From the NCBI GenBank assembly GCA_030704615.1, contig CM060731.1, positions 82,688,756-82,752,755 on the forward strand: 64,000 bases of DNA, read 5' to 3'. The DNA comes from Takakia lepidozioides (Eukaryota; Streptophyta; Takakiopsida; Takakiales; Takakiaceae). A model generated the notes under the pieces. The model was not told the DNA's origin, did not search any database, and saw only the letters and a program-made list of their open reading frames with translations. Of the stretch, positions 38,801 to 50,400 are shown one piece after another. How positions within the stretch are numbered: the first letter of the stretch is position 1; every line of letters begins with the position of its first letter. The translations under genes were made by a program, and so were the position numbers.

Positions 38801-40460
38801 CGGCAAGAGTTCAGATAGCCCTGGATGCTGCCCGAGGATTGGAGTATATTCACGAGCACACGAAGCCAACCTACATTCACCGAGACATAAAGTCCAGCAA
38901 TATTCTCATTGACAAGCAGCTTCGTGCAAAGGTAAAACCTATCCTGGAGCTTCTCGTATGGAGCTGCATATTCTCAATTTAATTGCAGTCCCCCGATTTT
39001 AAGTTCAATCTCCTTGGTGATCCACATCTTGTATGTTTCTGAGAGATGGATGAAGTCTTTAGGCCTGGCACATGCAGGTGGCAGACTTTGGATTAACGAA
39101 ATTGACCGAATCTGGAATTGGGACCTTGTCTATGACATTGCCAACTAGGGTGGTTGGTACATGGGGCTACATGTCTCCTGAGTATGTGTTGCTCTTTGCT
39201 AGAAACTGTGTTCTGCATCCTGTAAGCCTTATAAATTTGCTTTCCGTAGGAATGACATTACTTGCATACCTTCTTTTGGCCTGTTTGTCTCTCAATCGTT
39301 TGTTCAGCACTCACAATGCAGTGAGGCTCACAACACAGATGTCATGTAGTCATTGAGGAACACTAGTTGTTCTTTCCTTGTCATGTTGCTTTTGGGCTGT
39401 TTTATTTCATTTCATTTCATTTCATGTCAGTGCAAAGTTTCTCCAGTAGGGAGCATTTGCTCCTAGACCTTTGTAGCAGAAACTCACTATGGGCCCAATG
39501 GCAGGTATGCGCGGTTTGGAGATGTGTCACCAAAGGTGGATGTCTACTCATTTGGGGTGGTTCTGTTTGAAATAATATCTGCAAGAGAAGCCATTGTCCG
39601 AGAGAGTGTGACTGTTTCTTCTTCGTCCTCCGTTCCTCGCAAGGAGGAACAGAGAGCCCTTGTAACTCTGGTGTGCCCATTACCTCCTCTTCAAATGTTG
39701 CTCTGCAGTTATTAATTTACTTTCTGCAACTATCCCTAGAGCTGTTTTTTTACTTATCGGAGGATGAACCCAGCTGGGTTTTCTCAAATTTAATATCTGG
39801 ATCTGCCGTAACATTGATGAGCGATAGTATCAGAAATCCTTGCCCTACAGAGAGAAACCCCTGCCTAGTGTCAATCTGACAGAATGTACTGTCTTGTTGC
39901 AAAGTTTGGTACTGCACATATCTGCAATGCCTGCCATTCTTCAGTACTCAACATAACACAAAGAACTTTATGATGTAATTGGGCCATGTCTGGCCGTGCG
40001 TTTGAATTTGTTTGTGTCGTGCTTTCAGTTTGAGGCTGTGTTGAAGGCATCAGATGGCAAGAAAAGACTAGGGAGCCTCGTGGACCCTGCTCTTGGAAAC
40101 AATTATCCTCTAGACTCAGCATGGAAGGTGCGTTGGACTCATTTGAGATGTTGTTCTCTGGGCAAGGTCCACGTTCCTCTTCTCTTGGCCTGGCTGGACG
40201 GTGGTTATGCTCTTATTGTAACAAGTCCAGACCAATAGGACAGCTCTCATTCACCGAATAAGCAGGATTTTTGTTTCATATGTATGAGGTAACAGATGGC
40301 GCAGCTAGCGGGAGCATGCACGCAAGAGAACCCTGAGTTGAGGCCAAGCATGCGGACAGTGGTGGTGGCACTGATGACATTATCGTCATCATCACAGGAT
40401 TGGGAGATTAGTGCTTTTGCAGGGGATGCAATCGTAGGGGGTGTGATTGCAGGACGATAG
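26844..40460 (+). CDS. CERK1: CERK1-like LysM receptor kinase, 11 exons
   Basis: Plasma-membrane chitin/chito-oligosaccharide receptor kinase of the LYK/CERK1 family. Exons: 26844-27179, 27755-28076, 29675-29833, 31842-32032, 32656-32745, 38263-38359, 38780-38931, 39078-39181, 39505-39670, 40029-40127, 40296-40460; all phases agree, giving 626 aa (Arabidopsis CERK1 617 aa). A signal peptide comes first, then three LysM modules with the family Cys motifs ([16 protein letters not shown]). A membrane span lies at about 226-257. The kinase domain has [11 protein letters not shown] (from about 321), AIKRM (Lys341), IHRDIKSSN (Asp434) and DFG (452-454), so it should be an active RD kinase. The exon 8 donor is GTATGT within SPEY. 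Introns 3 to 5 are loaded with LINE-B copies; intron 5 spans 5.5 kb. No coding damage was found. Confidence 0.95.
29931..31470 (-). mobile_element. LINE-B copy 1 with 5' inversion, in CERK1 intron 3
   Basis: The 3' part (about 30741 down to 29931) is on the minus strand, from [11 protein letters not shown] through [20 protein letters not shown] to the terminal ...CTTATGAGTACAA. The preceding ORF section (RT core from [15 protein letters not shown] and ALMFADDF to VRGEFGILS) lies reversed on the + strand, 30735-31470. The two sections are adjacent in the intact element (compare 34200-34260), as expected for twin priming. TGTTTTTGGTATAGA occurs at both ends (29916-29930 and 31469-31483) as the target-site duplication. 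Confidence 0.9.
32138..32264 (+). repeat. Two degraded LINE-B 3'-terminal fragments in CERK1 intron 4
   Basis: The first unit, 32138-32206, runs from TGTTCC through GGCCACAAGGCATGGCAAAC to CTCATGAGACAA. The second, 32219-32258, holds GGCCACAAGGCTACCGCAAA and CTTATGAGTACA. Both match the last about 40-66 bp of LINE-B and are followed by TC-rich DNA. Confidence 0.65.
32767..32810 (+). repeat. (CT)n microsatellite, LINE-B copy 2 target
   Basis: A CT-dinucleotide tract in CERK1 intron 5 directly before LINE-B copy 2. Its last 14 bases, TCTCTCTCTCTCAG, are repeated at 35057-35070 on the far side of the element. Confidence 0.8.
32811..35056 (+). mobile_element. LINE-B copy 2, in CERK1 intron 5
   Basis: 5'-truncated non-LTR retrotransposon in the host gene's orientation. 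It starts in the endonuclease C-terminus ([11 protein letters not shown]), continues through the linker ([40 protein letters not shown]) with one stop near 33163, and then has a 614-codon open frame from 33206. The RT lacks its N-terminal motifs: the frame jumps from WRDTVGK to [13 protein letters not shown] near 33548. The polymerase motif is [11 protein letters not shown] Cys/His motif [20 protein letters not shown] lies near the C-terminus. It ends CTTATGAGTACAA and is flanked by a 14-bp TCTCTCTCTCTCAG duplication. Without the RT N-terminus it cannot be autonomous. Confidence 0.9.
35071..35138 (+). mobile_element. LINE-B 3'-terminal 68-bp copy
   Basis: Starts TGTTCCGCTCAAACTGGG, runs through GGCCACAAGGCTACGGCAAA and ends CTTATGAGTTCA. 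It repeats the end of copy 2, directly after that copy's second (TC)nAG tract, and is itself followed by a CT tract. Confidence 0.75.
35150..36945 (+). mobile_element. LINE-B copy 3, rearranged and decayed, in CERK1 intron 5
   Basis: Extends further 5' than copy 2: the endonuclease section has [14 protein letters not shown] and [17 protein letters not shown]. The linker is broken by frameshifts and stops ([41 protein letters not shown] equivalents up to 36090). RT N-terminal pieces absent from copy 2 appear near 36430-36600 ([34 protein letters not shown]). It then jumps to the C-terminus ([20 protein letters not shown], about 36740) and to an out-of-order Cys/His block near 36880 ([17 protein letters not shown]). 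Clearly dead. Confidence 0.82.
36946..38262. other. Rest of CERK1 intron 5
   Basis: Unassigned intron sequence after LINE-B copy 3. It contains a (GA)n run at about 37854-37874. No exon or element match was seen before exon 6 at 38263. Confidence 0.5.
39403..39425 (+). repeat. (TTTCA)n tract, possible LINE-A tail remnant
   Basis: TTTATTTCATTTCATTTCAT lies in CERK1 intron 8. It is the same pentamer array, ending in ATG, as the LINE-A 3' tail at 6604-6627. No LINE coding sequence adjoins it. Confidence 0.5.
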
Positions 40461-41756
40461 CACAACATACACAAGTACTGTAGCATCATCTTTCACCTTT
40501 GATTGACCCTTGTCTCTCTTCCTTTGTCCTTCGAATGAGGGATTTGGGGTTGGGTGCGTTGATGTGTAACATAACATACAGAGCCTTGCTACTGTCCATT
40601 GTCCAGACAAGAACATCAACAGTTCTTGACAAGCACTGCACAGTCATTGTTATCCAGCTTTCTGCACCACCTGTGCACTTGATTAACAATGATACTAACC
40701 AGAAACACAACCATTGACTTGGTGTGGATTCTCCTCAATACAAAGAATAGAGGCAGATGATTGGACTTAACAACACTGTTCTGGAAAGAAAGCAAAGCCA
40801 TTAGCAGGCACATGTGCCTGTTTCCACATTGTTGTAGTTATTGGAAGACAAGAAGCATTGATAGCCAATGGGCACTGTCACTTATAAGTGTCCTTGCTTA
40901 AAAAATCTGATGGCTTTGTTGGATGCTATATAGTTATGTTGCTTGGACAACCCAGCAGGAACTGGTTGCAATGCCTGCAACAACCCAAAAGAGTGTGTGA
41001 CCTGGATAATTAGCTTGTTGTACCTCTGTGTGAATTGAACTTGGATATTTTGATGTGCTCTAGGACTTGATCTGCCTTGATAGGCCCATTGTCGGCCAAT
41101 CTTTCTCACCCTCCCTCTCCTTCCTGAGATTTGCCAAGCATTGCCTTCTGTGTATTCTATACTTTCCCACTCTCATGTCCTGTGCAGTCTGTTTGAGAGA
41201 ATCCAATTCACAGTCTCTCCTGATAGGGTAGACAGGCCTATGACCGTTCATCTAATGATGGCGGAAGATCTAACGGTGAATTATTTTCGTTTTTACCCCG
41301 GATAAAATTGATAAGATGCCCCACATCCAGGGCATCCCAACACACTTGGAAGTGAGTGATTTCATGAAGTCCACACAAAGTTGTGGGGTTTCAAAGTTGA
41401 ACCAATCAGAAAGCTTGTGTGAACCTTGGGCCCTATGACCAATCACCTTTTTTGGGGGTTCTATCAAACAACTGTTTGCCAAGTGGCAAAACTGAGCAGT
41501 CTTGGGCCCAGCAATGGTAGCTCATGCGGCCTGACCCGAGCAGTTATGAGGTGACCGGTCATAGGTGCTATAACGGTCATAGGATGTTTTACCCTACTAG
41601 TGTACTATACAAACATATCGTATGCCTGCAGGTGGATGACTCATTCATCGTTGTTTTCTTCATCCATCCAACGAAGGAAATTCTGGGAGCGTGCGAGGAT
41701 AGGTTTCACCGCAGGATTTTTTACCGTCCGATAATACCGCAACTTTTGACTGCCAG
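40461..41756. other. CERK1-like 3' flank and intergenic
   Basis: 3' UTR of the receptor-kinase gene and intergenic DNA. No gene supported. I-box-like GATAAAATTGATAAG near 41302-41316 may belong to the PsbQ upstream region. Confidence 0.45.
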
Positions 41757-41830
41757 CCTTATCCCATGGCAATTCATAGAATGCGAGCCAGGCTACCGCA
41801 TTCCGGCACGTGGCATATACTTTATCCAGT
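41757..41830 (+). promoter_or_regulatory. Candidate light-responsive module upstream of PsbQ
   Basis: An I-box in reverse (CTTATCCC, 41759-41766) is followed about 40 bp later by a G-box, GCACGTGGC (about 41807-41815), and then a second inverted GATAA-type site (CTTTATCC, about 41819). I-box plus G-box pairs are known from rbcS and other photosynthesis gene promoters. The position is about 380 bp before the PsbQ start codon. No transcription start site can be read from sequence. Confidence 0.4.
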
Positions 41831-42192
41831 ACATGTTACGCCTTGGTGGGTGACCTGGAGTCGCCGGTGGCACCGGTTCTTTCCCGATCTGTTGTTCCTC
41901 GGGGTGGAGTGGCCGGGGATCTGTTTCCTCGGGTCACAGAATCTTTTCCGGCGTGACTGGACACGGGTGCAGCCAGTGGCAAGGGGGTCCCTTATCCGCA
42001 CAATCCAATGGGCGACCCTGCCCGTCTTATCACGGCCCCGAGAAATCGCGGGGCTGCCCGAACCCGTCTGCCCGACGGGCATGGCCATAGAAAGCACAGC
42101 GCTGTGGATTACCAGCGTCTTGCTTTCTTCTCTGTCTGCCTCCCTCGCTGCCCTCTGGATTGTGCGTGCTGCGTTTGTGTGGATCTGTAGCA

Positions 42193-43475
42193 ATGGCGAC
42201 CGCAGTTGCATCCATGGCAGGTCTGCGCGGCGCTTCACAGGTGGTTCTGGAGGGAGGTCTTGTGAGCTCCACCAATGCTCGCGTGTTAAGCAGCAACATC
42301 AGCAGCAGCAGCAGAGTGGCTGTGTGTGCTGCGGGAAAGCCCGTTGTGGTGGCTGCGCTCTCTCAACAGAGCGAGGAATTGCATGCGCAGAGCCAGAGCC
42401 GGCGCTCTGTCTTGAGCCTGTTGGCCGCCTCTGTGGCTGCCACTGCCTTCGTAAAGGATGCCCATGCCGCGGCCACTTCCATCAAGCTGGAAGGGCCCCC
42501 ACCGCCATCCGGTGGCCTACGTATGTTCTCTTTCCTCGACCACTTCAAACCTTTGTTTTTGAGTCCACTGATTCACGAGATGGCTTCATGTTTGATTCTT
42601 TTTACGACCTGGGGACTCCGTCCGCAAAGATACATTGGCATTGTATGGAAGAGAGGACATATTTCATTTGAGTAGACTTGGCCAAATACAGCCACGTCCT
42701 TATTAGTCCTGTGTACTCGCACCGATCCCAGCATGTAGGTAGATTCCGAGTCTAGAGGCCGTGTGTGCGTTGCTGCGATGTACCCTGCATTGTTATCATG
42801 TCATTTGGTGTATATGAATACGCTGCCTGTGCTCGTCATATTTCTGATACTTGTTCCAATGGAAATGCGCAGCCGGTACTGAGAATTCCGACCAGGCCCG
42901 GGACACTGACCTACCACTCAAGGAGCGCTTTTTCATTCAGCCTAAGACCCCAATTGAGGCAGCTGCCCGTGCCAAGGAATCCGCGAAGGACATTGTCGGC
43001 GTGAAGGATTTGATCGCGAAGAAGGCGTGGCCATATGTCCAGAATGGCCTGCGTTCCTCTGCTGGCTACTTGCGCTACGACTTGGCCACTATCATTTCTT
43101 CCAAGCCGAAAGAGGAGAAAAAAACTTTGAAGGCCCTGTCTGCCAAGCTGTTCGATTCTCTTGATGCTGTGAGTTTCATCCATTGTATACTTATATGAAC
43201 GCCTCGGATATGCCACTTTTGTTGTTTAAGTGGATTAGAGGACAGACTTATAAATCACGGAGGTAGAAGCTCTTGGAGCCTGCACTTTCGTCTTCGGCAG
43301 TATGGAACCAAGCGTTTTTCCTCATAATGACAAATATCATTTGGTTTCTTAAACGTTTGTGGTCATGTGGATGCAGCTGGATTTTGCGGCCAGGTCCAAG
43401 AGCCCAGTCAAGGCGGAGAAATCCTATGCTGAGGCTGTTAACATCTTGAACGACGTCCTTGCCAAGATAGCCTAG
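42193..43475 (+). CDS. PSBQ: PsbQ, oxygen-evolving enhancer protein 3, 3 exons
   Basis: Lumenal extrinsic subunit of photosystem II that stabilises the water-oxidising cluster. Exons: 42193-42520, 42873-43168, 43377-43475, phases 1 and 0, giving 240 aa. The presequence is bipartite: a Ser/Ala-rich chloroplast part, then [18 protein letters not shown] ending at AHA (about residue 92), with the twin Arg (70-71) of Tat-type thylakoid import. The mature part has the proline motif [82 protein letters not shown] and the end LNDVLAKIA. The first ATG of this frame that matches the family sits just after a short GC-rich leader. The gene is intact. Confidence 0.95.
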
Positions 43476-46130
43476 AGTGGATCTTAATCTTACCTGAATG
43501 TAAATGCTTAAAATGTCATCTCCTACGCTGCCAGTAGCCTTTACCTGTACCATTACATTATTTATGTGGGATACTGGTCCATCATTGTTGGTTGGCCAGC
43601 CTTTCGGCATCTCATGAATGCAACCTTCTGTGAAAAGATGCCAAGGTGCACTGGTTTCTTGAGTGATATAGAGGCTCACTTCCATGTGGTCTGTGATAGT
43701 GGCATAGCATCAAAACATCATCTCTCTCGAGGGATCCAAGGTAATCAACATATGCAAATGGTCATCTATGTCACTTGTACTTCCGCGTGTGTATATTAAC
43801 ATGTGTACACTACACCATATACAGTTCCAACTGTAAGACTGCGAAGAGCATGATCAGCAGTCACTCACTAAACTGCCACTCTATCACTATTTTAGTGAGG
43901 CACTCGAGCTAGATAGTGTGTGAGTTGGCAAGAGCCCCAGCCGAAAACCACCTTATCCATAGTAGAGTAATGGCTCGAGGTTGCGGTGGCAGATCGCTGA
44001 TCGTGGGCCACCTCCCCAGGTGGTACCAAGAAGAGACTCTTAATCCATCTCCAAGCGTGCTGTAGATAGTGCAGGAGTGGGGCGAAATTTGGAATACCGG
44101 AAGCCGGTCACTATTTTGAAGTGCGAGAATGTGCTGCTGGGGACGCAGGGCCGTGCTATTTTGAAGATAGAGCGCCAAAAAACCCTGCTGCTGGTCATGC
44201 TCTAACAGTCTTTCATTTGGCACCTACACCACAAAGGTGTGGCATTTGCTGTAAACTGAAAAGATGCCATCCCATGTTCAGAACACATGTCCGCCATTCC
44301 CACCTTACTATACCTAGACCTATAGTCAACAATAACAAGAACATTCTCTGATGTTAATTACGATGGTGAAACTGGCAAGATCAACCTTCCTATCAAAGAT
44401 ATGTGGTTCACAGTTACAATAAAACCTCTGCTGAAAAAGGCTTCACGGGTACAGCCAACAATCTTGCTGCTACATTTGTTATTCATGAAACAAAGCGGAC
44501 AGGGGTACCCTTGAAGACAAGATATACTTAGAACAGAATTTCTGACAAGATCCTGGCAAAACAAAGACTCGTGAATGCTGTACAACTTTTATAGCCTATG
44601 CAAAGCGTCCAGGAGTGCCATGTACAGTATGTTGGAGGACTAAACAGGTGCCTGTCAAGACAGAGGGTGATCCACCACTCAGCTGGGTGCGTGGGGGTGC
44701 AGAAACTCCAAATTTCATCAGATGCAGGGCTTCAAAGATGGGCCTTAATTGCACTATCACCTGTGCATCCAGGTAATGCTCACAGGCAAAGCACCAAACT
44801 GACAAGTCGCTGCCATCAACTCACCAAAGATTAAAGATCAGGCCTTACAAGATATGCAATGCAGAATCTATTAAACAGAACATCCAATGAAGGATACATA
44901 GCTGAAACTGTTTATCTACGAAGCTGGTAATTGAGAACCTTGGGGACACTTGCCCTACAAACTTTGGACAAATGAAGGTAACATTCTGACGCAGTGTAGA
45001 CCTAGATGTCTATATTGATACATGTGCTTCTTTATTAGTCGGGTGTGTTTGGTTAAGCAGTGCCATGGGGGTTGAGTATAAGTGCAGGCAGACCTTCCAA
45101 TCACTCAGTAATTTGAACAAGGTTTGGCCACTGAAGACGTGTGCTGAATAAAACTGCTAACCTGGAATTGCCAGTGCCCGGCAGCTCCCCTGCCCCTGCC
45201 CTTTGTTCATTGCAATTTGCCACAACTATGTTCTTTGGCACTTACTTAGGAGCCAAAGCCAAGGTCCCTCATTAGCATCTGTTTGATGAAATATCACACA
45301 AGATTAGGAATGGGCTTACCGGAAGCCTATGGCCAGGGGGTGATCAGCCTCCTGGGAGTGAGCCAGCATATGAGCATTGATGTAGCGTCCACAATATACC
45401 TCCTTACAGCTTAGGCAGAGCCAATTCTCATTTGGTTCTCCGCAGCTTCCACATCACACAGATAAGTCCAGTCCAGCACAAATATCTAAGCAGGGTACTC
45501 CATATCAAAGACAATATTACCACATTGTGACGAGCAGCTAAACCCATTGATGTGGTCAGATTAAATTGGTGAAGTGATGTGCTTAATCTGGGAAATTCCA
45601 AGTATTCATGAAACTGCAAATATCATCTCTTTAGTGACAAAAGGAGGGTTTACAATTTTTATGCCAACAGAATTTTTGGGCAGAAGCCTGCAATGTGCTT
45701 ACTTAGAACATGGAGAATCAAAGCGTGGTAGGTCTTGCAAATTTGAAGTGAGACGGTGGAGATGAGGGCACTCTGTGCATGCTTCCACCCAGCCGGCTGT
45801 CTCTCCCTGAGCATCCCCATCATCCCCCACAGTACCCCAGTATCAGGCACTACCCACAAGCCTTGAACCTCCAATTTGAACGTGTGCTTTGAGGCTGAAC
45901 TACAGACATATCCAAGCCCTGCAGACCGAACTACTCATACCGTCGAATCTGCCAATGATAGACATTTCATCAGTGAACGCAACCCCTCTACAACATTAAA
46001 CCCTAAACCCTAAACACTGACCTTTTCCAAACCACCCCCATCTTCTCACGGAGTTACAACTTACAACAAAAACACACATTCGTAGACAGAGCAGTGATCA
46101 CAACCAGGCAATTTGATCCGGTAGCCATCT
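43476..46130. other. Intergenic between PsbQ and ABC1K
   Basis: About 2.65 kb of PsbQ 3' flank and intergenic DNA. I find no coding match, RNA gene or repeat family apart from the telomere-like motif pair at its end. Confidence 0.5.
45999..46015 (+). promoter_or_regulatory. Tandem telo-box (AAACCCTAAACCCTAAA)
   Basis: Two adjoining plant telomere-type heptamers, CCCTAAA, about 1.4 kb before the ABC1K start codon and about 0.4 kb before a strong GTGAGT donor at 46408 that could close a 5' UTR exon. Telo-boxes are common near transcription starts of plant housekeeping genes. Confidence 0.5.
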
Positions 46131-47434
46131 TTGTTTGAACGCAGAAGCTCAGCTCTTCCTCTCTCTCGTCGGTGTCGGCATGAACTCAGAAACGGCAGCA
46201 AATTTCTGGCCGCAATGCCAACCCTACAAATTCGCCGTTATTACCTCAACTCAAATCAGGCAAGTATATCCTCTTCTCAGCATTTGGGTGTGGGTTTCAT
46301 GAATTCATTCATTCATTCCTCCTGGGAATTAGGCCCTGTCGTCTCTCTCTCCTCCATCCATTCATGGAGATCAGGTGAGACAGCACAAACTCAGCCCTAA
46401 TTTCCAGGTGAGTCCATGTCGGCAAGGACGTGGCACAATGGTAGCGTCCCAACATGGCGCATGAAATTGCAATGTCAGATAAAATGACTTAAGAGGTGTA
46501 GAATAAGTGGGAGCCTCTGGCGCAAGTGAAATACCACTACTTTTAACGTTATTTTACTTATTTTGGCATCCACCTCTTCCTTCCCGAGCGGTCCCTTAAA
46601 ACCTTGTGCTCTACGTTTCTTGACATTAGGGTTACAGCACCAACGTCTGATCAATGTATACGTGGGGTATGATGTTCCTATTTAGTTGGAGAATTGAGGT
46701 GCTGGCGTCTGTCAGAAGTTGAAGTTTTCTATTGCATTTTAGTTTCTACACAACCTGGAAAAGAGAACTTGCAAAGTTACAGGCTTGCTTCTTCTCGTCA
46801 TTGTGGTATTTATCAGACATCTGCGCTATGATTGCACATGAAGAATAGGGCGAGCATGCAATAATCAGGTATTGCGTGACTCCAGTCATAAGTTGGAAAC
46901 GCTTTTGCTTCACCCTTCATTTGTTCTGGATCACAGTGCGGAAAGTTAATGGGATTCAGCAGAGAGGACCAAGGCTTTGTGTATGTTCTCTTGTTTACTT
47001 CAGGTGCTTTTTTCCAGTTCGTTTTCTGCAAGGCTTTTGGTTGTTTTCGTCATCGTACATCTCTGCATTCTGATTTTGTTCCCTTCTCATGAAAACATGA
47101 AACAAGTTTTGATGTCAATGTGATGTGTTCTGACGATTTCAATTATACCCTGATATACAGATTTACACGAAGTGGTTGATTAACGTATTGTTGACAGATC
47201 AGACTGCATAACTTAGCTGACCTGTTATGAATGCTCAATTAATCTTTGCTCTGGTAATTTCCAAGGAGGTTGACCATTTAAAATACGGGTTATTAGTAGG
47301 ATCAAGTCAGTGTAGATGACAGACTGAAAAACATTTGCAGTGCATTCAGGGTTTTACGTTTGAAAATGCGGTTGGATAACATTAATAAGCTGTGGTAAAA
47401 ATAAAGCGCAGGTACTATCCGTCATTTAGCAGGC

Positions 47435-50400
47435 ATGCGCTTCCTGCCTGTCTCTAAACTGGACCAGATTCTCCGCACAGCTCTTTCACACTTCTGGGGC
47501 AAGACAGGTTCCATAGACACCTTCGGGGCAAAGAGGAAAACACGGGCTTTGTCGTCGAGCCATTGCTGTGGAAGCATCTACATTCAACCTAAGCGACAGT
47601 TGTCTGTTTTTCCAATCTTTTGTGCCGATGTTGTACAAACAGGGAGATGGAGGGGATTTTTTCACACAGGCCGCAGGTTTATAGGAACAACAGTTGAGAT
47701 ACCGAGGTGGGGCAGTATGGGGGCTGAGGTGCGCCCAAGGCAGGGTTTCACTGAAAATCTGTTTCTTGCCTGGAAGGCATGGCAAGCGAATAATCGGGAG
47801 ACATTTTATCTGGAATTGAGAGAGCTTTCATGTCCAAAGTTCCATTTAGGAACTCTATGGAGACCAGCCATTTTTGTCAGTTTGGCTGACAATAAAGGTC
47901 AGGTATATTGGTCTGCAACCTGCCTTGATGGTGAGTTGATTTAGCAAATGGTTTGGAAGTGGGGAAAAGTATGTCACCACTTCAATAGGAGGGTTTGTGC
48001 TAGTATTTTCTTCATATAATTAATCCTTGTGTCCTGATGACTGCTTGCATGCATCGAATATGAGTTACATTATGGGGTAGGATTTCAAGCTTGAAGAAGG
48101 CATTTCCATCACTAGACATTGATGGAGCATATATGTATGGAGGAGACTATGATTGAGCCTTTACACATGTGCAAACATGTATGGCTTCTGCATGGTTGTT
48201 TTGAAATTGGTTGTATGTGCTCTTCAGATTTTGATGCGCTCGCTGGCATTGCTAGGAGCAGAGGCAATTCTACGGCAAGCCAAGACATCAGTGGTGGCTG
48301 AGCAGCTGCATGGCAGTAGCGAGTTGAATAGTCAACGGCATCCTCTGAGCTATAAGACACTTTACCGTGTGGTAAGTGAGTTGGCAGTATTGTAGCAAAC
48401 TGAGATGGCCACCTCAATGAAGTGTGTGCATATAGTGCTTGTGATCTTCTGTCTTAAAACTGTGTGCGGTGTGCGAACAGATACATGTGTGCCTCCCCCT
48501 TCACTCTTTATAGTCAGAATCTCCCCGAGTGTTTTTTTGACAGTTTGAGATGAATGGCACAAGTCTTTGTGCCACTCTTATTCTAGTATGCAGCTGTCAA
48601 ATGTTATGCAATCTGAGGGATCATGTCAAGATGTATACTGATGTCTGGAATTTCTGCCATCTGACATTACAGCAGGACCTACCTAGTGAGATGAAGTATC
48701 AACTTATACTGGCACACATGCTTGTTGGTTGGCTTTTGGATTGGAAAGACAGTTGAATCAGTGAAGCTGATGTTGAGGGCACTCTATTTGATGGCCCTTT
48801 TTCTCCCATGCCTGCTCATTGGGACGTTTGTAGAGAAGACAGAAGGTCGTATCCGGACTTTGTGGATGCACATGCTCTTGAGTTGTCTTGAACGTGCAGG
48901 CAAGTATATGCTACTAATAACCTACCTTGTGAAATATGAGTAGCAAAGTGATTGCAGTGTCTGCTAGTAAGATTCTCGCATTTTAAAAGCCTCCAGCAGT
49001 TAACATCTTTTTTTTGGGTTACTGCTAAGTTAGCAGTGCCCTGGTTACGTAGGCAATGCACATATGAAGGTATCTGAGATATATGCAAGAACTATGCATT
49101 ATGTACCCAATTTTAGTGAGTGAAAATCTTTGTGCAGTGAAATTTGTTTATTCCCCATGTTTCTGCAGTTTCATACATTTATGGGCACGTCTTCGACTAT
49201 TCTCTTCTCGGTGAGGTTGGGGCTTTGATTACTAGTACATCTTTGATGTTTGGTTGCTTGGTTGGTCAGGTCCTGCCTTCATAAAATGGGGGCAATGGGC
49301 TTCTACTCGCCCCGATATTTTCCCAGCAGATATCTGCAATGAGCTCTCCAAGCTACACATGCAGGTTGGGTGATGTTTTCTTAAAGTGTTGTCTAATTAT
49401 GTTCTCAGTGCATTTTTAAACCTATCAATAGGGTACAAGTGTGGTCTGACAAGATTCAGAACCATTATCATGTGAGATTTGAGTCAAGATCACGGCAGAG
49501 AGAATGTACTCCATCCTGCTGCCAATGCTTCAGTGCAGGTGTTGCCTGAAACCTTATGAGTTGGCCATTGGAAACTGTTTAGTAACATGAACTAGTAGCG
49601 TTGCATTAGGTGGGCAGCGTCAAGCATACTTTGGTGTTGAACTAAGCCGCCCAAGTTATTTGGCATTGTTTGGGGAGATGTTGGATTTTCAAACAGATTA
49701 TGTGTCCGCTTTCATGTAGGTTCACACCAGATAATGAATTCTAATTTACCTAAACCAAGATTCTGTATTGCTTACTTGAGATGCACGGTGGGTGACAGGC
49801 CCCCAGACATAGCTATGCAGAAACGAGGAAGATAATGAAGGAAGCCTTTAGGGTGCCGATTGAAGAGATTTTTGATGAATTTGCTGAGGAGCCTGTAGCA
49901 TCTGGTAGCATAGCCCAGGTATGCATGTTTTTGCTCTCAAAATTCTATCCCATCCTCGTTCTTTTGTCAGGGTCTTGTCAGTCTAACGTTGAAGGCGAAA
50001 TGTGCTGCTCTGCAGCTCTGCATCCTGAACAATCGGAATTCCAGAATTGCCAATTCCTTCGTATTGTTCCTTACTTGGTATCCCTGTGTGGAAGCTGGAT
50101 TGATGTGTCATATGTTTCTTTCAGGCATAACGAGGAATTACAGTGTTTTACATTTGAACTCGTCCGCATCAGATATTTAGAAATTAATTTGCCTCCATTT
50201 AAGCTGATTTTTGTGTGCTCCTTGGCAGGTTCATCGGGCTGTGTTAAGGTCACCTCCTGGAAATGGCCCACCACTTGTTGTTGCTGTGAAGGTTGTGCTT
50301 TTTATGCTCTTATAACAGGCCTTGAGAAAGTTCAATAGCTTTATGAGCACCTTCTAGGGGGAAAAAGATCATGGGACAAATTTGTTAAAACAAGTTTTGA

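Noticed and set aside
41766-42671. 301-codon plus-strand frame upstream of and overlapping PsbQ
   Set aside because: It reads the PsbQ exon 1 in the wrong frame and crosses its intron; Trp/Cys/Arg-rich translation is typical of a GC-rich shadow frame.
46430-46445. tRNA A-box-like TGGCACAATGGTAGCG
   Set aside because: No B box or cloverleaf follows at the right distance, so no tRNA gene is called.
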